Source of the DNA: Coriobacteriales bacterium
GTDB taxonomy: Bacteria; Actinomycetota; Coriobacteriia; Coriobacteriales; QAMH01
Direction: 5' to 3'
Length of the DNA stretch: 7,357 nucleotides
Assembly: GCA_024408695.1 (NCBI GenBank)
Contig: JAKSUU010000048.1
Location: forward strand, 1-7,357
A model generated the notes under the pieces. That model was not told the origin of the DNA, did no database searches, and was given only the letters and a program-made list of their open reading frames with translations. The position numbers and the translations under genes were made by a program. Shown one piece after another: positions 6,446 through 7,357 of the stretch. Position 1 is the stretch's first letter. Each line of letters starts with the position of its first letter.

Positions 6446-6466
6446 CAAAAATTTTAAATAAGTTTT

Positions 6467-6472
6467 ATTATA
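6467..6472 (-). promoter_or_regulatory. Possible -10 element for rsmE-mtaB
   Basis: On the - strand the sequence is TATAAT, an exact -10 consensus, 33 bp before the rsmE ATG. No recognisable -35 lies 16-18 bp upstream and there is no extended -10 TG. In AT-rich DNA the exact match could be chance, but it lies in the only plausible promoter region for this operon. Confidence 0.35.
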
Positions 6473-6494
6473 TGATACTATATTTATAAGTTCG

Positions 6495-6506
6495 TAGAGG
6501 TCTCTA
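6495..6506. promoter_or_regulatory. Interrupted palindrome in the rsmE/tal divergent region
   Basis: TAGAG and CTCTA are perfect 5-bp inverted arms around GT. This is one of the few G/C-containing spots in the 124-bp divergent gap and lies just upstream of the possible tal -10. It could be an operator half-site pair or the base of a small RNA hairpin. Short enough to be chance. Confidence 0.25.
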
Positions 6507-6512
6507 TTCGCT

Positions 6513-6553
6513 TACAATCCAAAATTTTTTCTCTTTTTTGTTTTTTTAAGGAG
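6513..6553 (+). promoter_or_regulatory. tal leader: possible -10, T-rich tract and Shine-Dalgarno
   Basis: TACAAT (6513-6518) matches the -10 consensus in 5 of 6 positions, but no good -35 precedes it. It is followed by a pyrimidine tract of about 20 nt, almost all T (6525-6547), and a strong AAGGAG (6548-6553) 4 nt before the tal ATG. The ribosome site is certain; the promoter is tentative. Confidence 0.45.
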
Positions 6554-6557
6554 CATT

Positions 6558-7220
6558 ATGAAATTTTATTTAGACACAGCTAATCTTGAACAAATTGAAG
6601 AAGTAGCATCGTGGGGCGTTCTCGCTGGTGTTACAACAAATCCATCTTTATATGCAAAAGAAGGAGGCAAATTAGCTGATTTCGAAAATCATCTTAAAAA
6701 GATTGCTACTATGGTCGATGGACCAATTAGTGGGGAAGTGACTGCAGAAACTGCTGATGAAATGTTTGAACAAGGTAAAAAAATTGCTGCTATTGCACCA
6801 AATATGATTGTTAAAGTTCCAATGACAGTAGAAGGCCTTAAAGCTTGTAAAAAACTATATGATGCAGGCATAGATGTAAATATGACCTTAGTGTTTAGCG
6901 TTCCACAAGCAATTTTAGCTGCTCAAAGTGGGGCTCGCTATATTAGTCCGCTTGTTGGTCGTTTTGATGATAATGGTCAAGATGGTTTAGAACAACTTCA
7001 TAACATCATTTTTGCTATAGATAATTATGAATTCGATCATGATGTAGAAATTATTGCCGCCTCAATTAGAAGTGTCAATCATGTTACACAAGCAGCTTTA
7101 ATGGGAGCTGACATTGCTACTATTCCATATGCAATTCTTAAAAAATGTGTTAAACATATACTTACAGACCAAGGGTTAGAATCATTTAAACGTGACTGGG
7201 AAAAGGTCACATCTGCATAA
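6558..7220 (+). CDS. tal: Small (TalC/Fsa-type) transaldolase
   Basis: A 220-residue TIM-barrel class-I aldolase of the short transaldolase family, transferring dihydroxyacetone units between sugar phosphates in the non-oxidative pentose phosphate pathway. Visible residues: Asp6 in KFYLDTANL, AGVTTNPSLYAKEG (23-36), Glu60 in SGEVTAETADEM, the Schiff-base Lys86 in MIVKVPMT, Thr110 in NMTLVFSVPQA, SPLVGRFDDNGQDG (130-143), IIAASIRSVNHV (about 165-176) and a C-terminal FKRDWEK. Glu60 (Gln in E. coli FsaA) indicates transaldolase rather than fructose-6-phosphate aldolase activity. Residue 132 is Leu, where transaldolases of this family usually have Phe and FsaA has Tyr. Length is normal and the start is set by AAGGAG. 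The next gene begins 30 bp downstream in the same direction, so they are probably co-transcribed. Confidence 0.94.
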   Translation: MKFYLDTANLEQIEEVASWGVLAGVTTNPSLYAKEGGKLADFENHLKKIATMVDGPISGEVTAETADEMFEQGKKIAAIAPNMIVKVPMTVEGLKACKKLYDAGIDVNMTLVFSVPQAILAAQSGARYISPLVGRFDDNGQDGLEQLHNIIFAIDNYEFDHDVEIIAASIRSVNHVTQAALMGADIATIPYAILKKCVKHILTDQGLESFKRDWEKVTSA

Positions 7221-7250
7221 ATATAATTTAATTACAGCAAAGGATAAAAC

Positions 7251-7357
7251 ATGCCAAGAACTTCAAAAAAGGCTGAAGAAAAAGAAACTGAAGCCACAGA
7301 GCCAAAAGCAAAGACTACAAAAGCTAAAACTACAAAGGTAAAGACAACAAAAACTGC
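7251..7357 (+). CDS. Lys/Thr/Glu-rich N-terminus of an unidentified protein, possibly Rho (3' end outside window)
   Basis: ATG at 7251 with AAAGGA (7239-7244) 6 nt upstream opens a frame that runs off the window after 35 full codons. It begins MPRTSKKAEEKETEATEP and continues as a low-complexity Lys/Thr stretch with no hydrophobic segment, so it is cytoplasmic or nucleic-acid-associated at this end. Highly charged N-terminal extensions are known on actinobacterial Rho, on primary sigma factors and on some DNA-binding proteins. In Bacillus-type genomes a small transaldolase gene lies a little upstream of rho, and this makes Rho the first guess, but nothing in the visible residues proves it. 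The gene is real in my judgement; its function is open. Confidence 0.6.
   Translation, partial: MPRTSKKAEEKETEATEPKAKTTKAKTTKVKTTKT
7308..7352 (+). repeat. Three tandem 15-nt units encoding (A/V)KTTK
   Basis: Three successive 15-nt units encode AKTTK, AKTTK and VKTTK, differing only at a few synonymous or Ala/Val positions. The array may continue past the window end. It sits inside the disordered, basic N-terminal extension of the last gene and could vary in copy number between strains without shifting the frame. Confidence 0.7.

Noticed and set aside
5657..6448. TTG start for rsmE at 6448
   Set aside because: No ribosome site precedes it, while the ATG at 6433 has AAAGGAA at good spacing and gives the family-typical start.
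6201..6461. 86-codon + strand frame opposite the rsmE N-terminus
   Set aside because: Antisense to strongly conserved RsmE motifs and has no family resemblance.
1..7357. Search for CRISPR, IS elements, phage genes, toxin-antitoxin pairs, tRNA genes or riboswitches
   Set aside because: Nearly all bases are covered by recognised housekeeping genes and the gaps are too short; no direct-repeat array, transposase motif or tRNA-like fold was seen.

Overview
The window is a compact, AT-rich (by eye about one third G+C) bacterial chromosomal segment. It holds seven essentially complete genes plus one gene cut at each end. Intergenic gaps are short (124 bp at most). Most starts have clear Shine-Dalgarno sequences of the AAGGA/AGGGG type. 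A lipoprotein-type binding protein, a long two-domain ribosome hibernation factor and a secreted coiled-coil wall hydrolase point to a Gram-positive organism. The hydrolase's C-terminal domain, with its SESGKG and NAWGYG motifs, resembles proteins I associate with Coriobacteriia (the Atopobium/Olsenella group), so a low-GC member of that class is my best guess. A Bacillota host cannot be excluded without a database search.

Left part, + strand: the 3' end of nicotinate phosphoribosyltransferase (pncB, 1-405), a solute-binding lipoprotein of the family-3 type (472-1395) and long-form hibernation-promoting factor (hpf, 1455-2048). hpf converges on serC across 29 bp that contain an A/T-only inverted repeat.

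Middle part, - strand, read from right to left: rsmE (6433-5657) and mtaB (5664-4297) overlap by 8 bp and form a translationally coupled pair. They modify 16S rRNA and tRNA respectively, so this is an RNA-modification operon. Next is a secreted coiled-coil wall hydrolase (4201-3203) with its own good promoter match, then phosphoserine aminotransferase serC (3163-2078), 39 bp downstream.

Right part, + strand: a 124-bp divergent regulatory region, a small class-I transaldolase (tal, 6558-7220), and the first 35 codons of a Lys/Thr-rich protein (from 7251). That protein may be the N-terminal extension of transcription terminator Rho, but this is uncertain.

I find no CRISPR array, insertion sequence, prophage, tRNA/rRNA gene or defence/secretion system, and nothing that makes up a new multi-gene system. 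The most interesting points are at the protein level. The family-3 binding protein contains no arginine at all and so lacks the Arg that normally grips the amino-acid carboxylate, and it has no transporter genes beside it. The wall hydrolase joins a PcsB/CwlO-like coiled coil to a lysozyme-like domain. The transaldolase has Leu132 where relatives have Phe or Tyr. Two starts (the binding protein and rsmE) lie downstream of the longest open frame.
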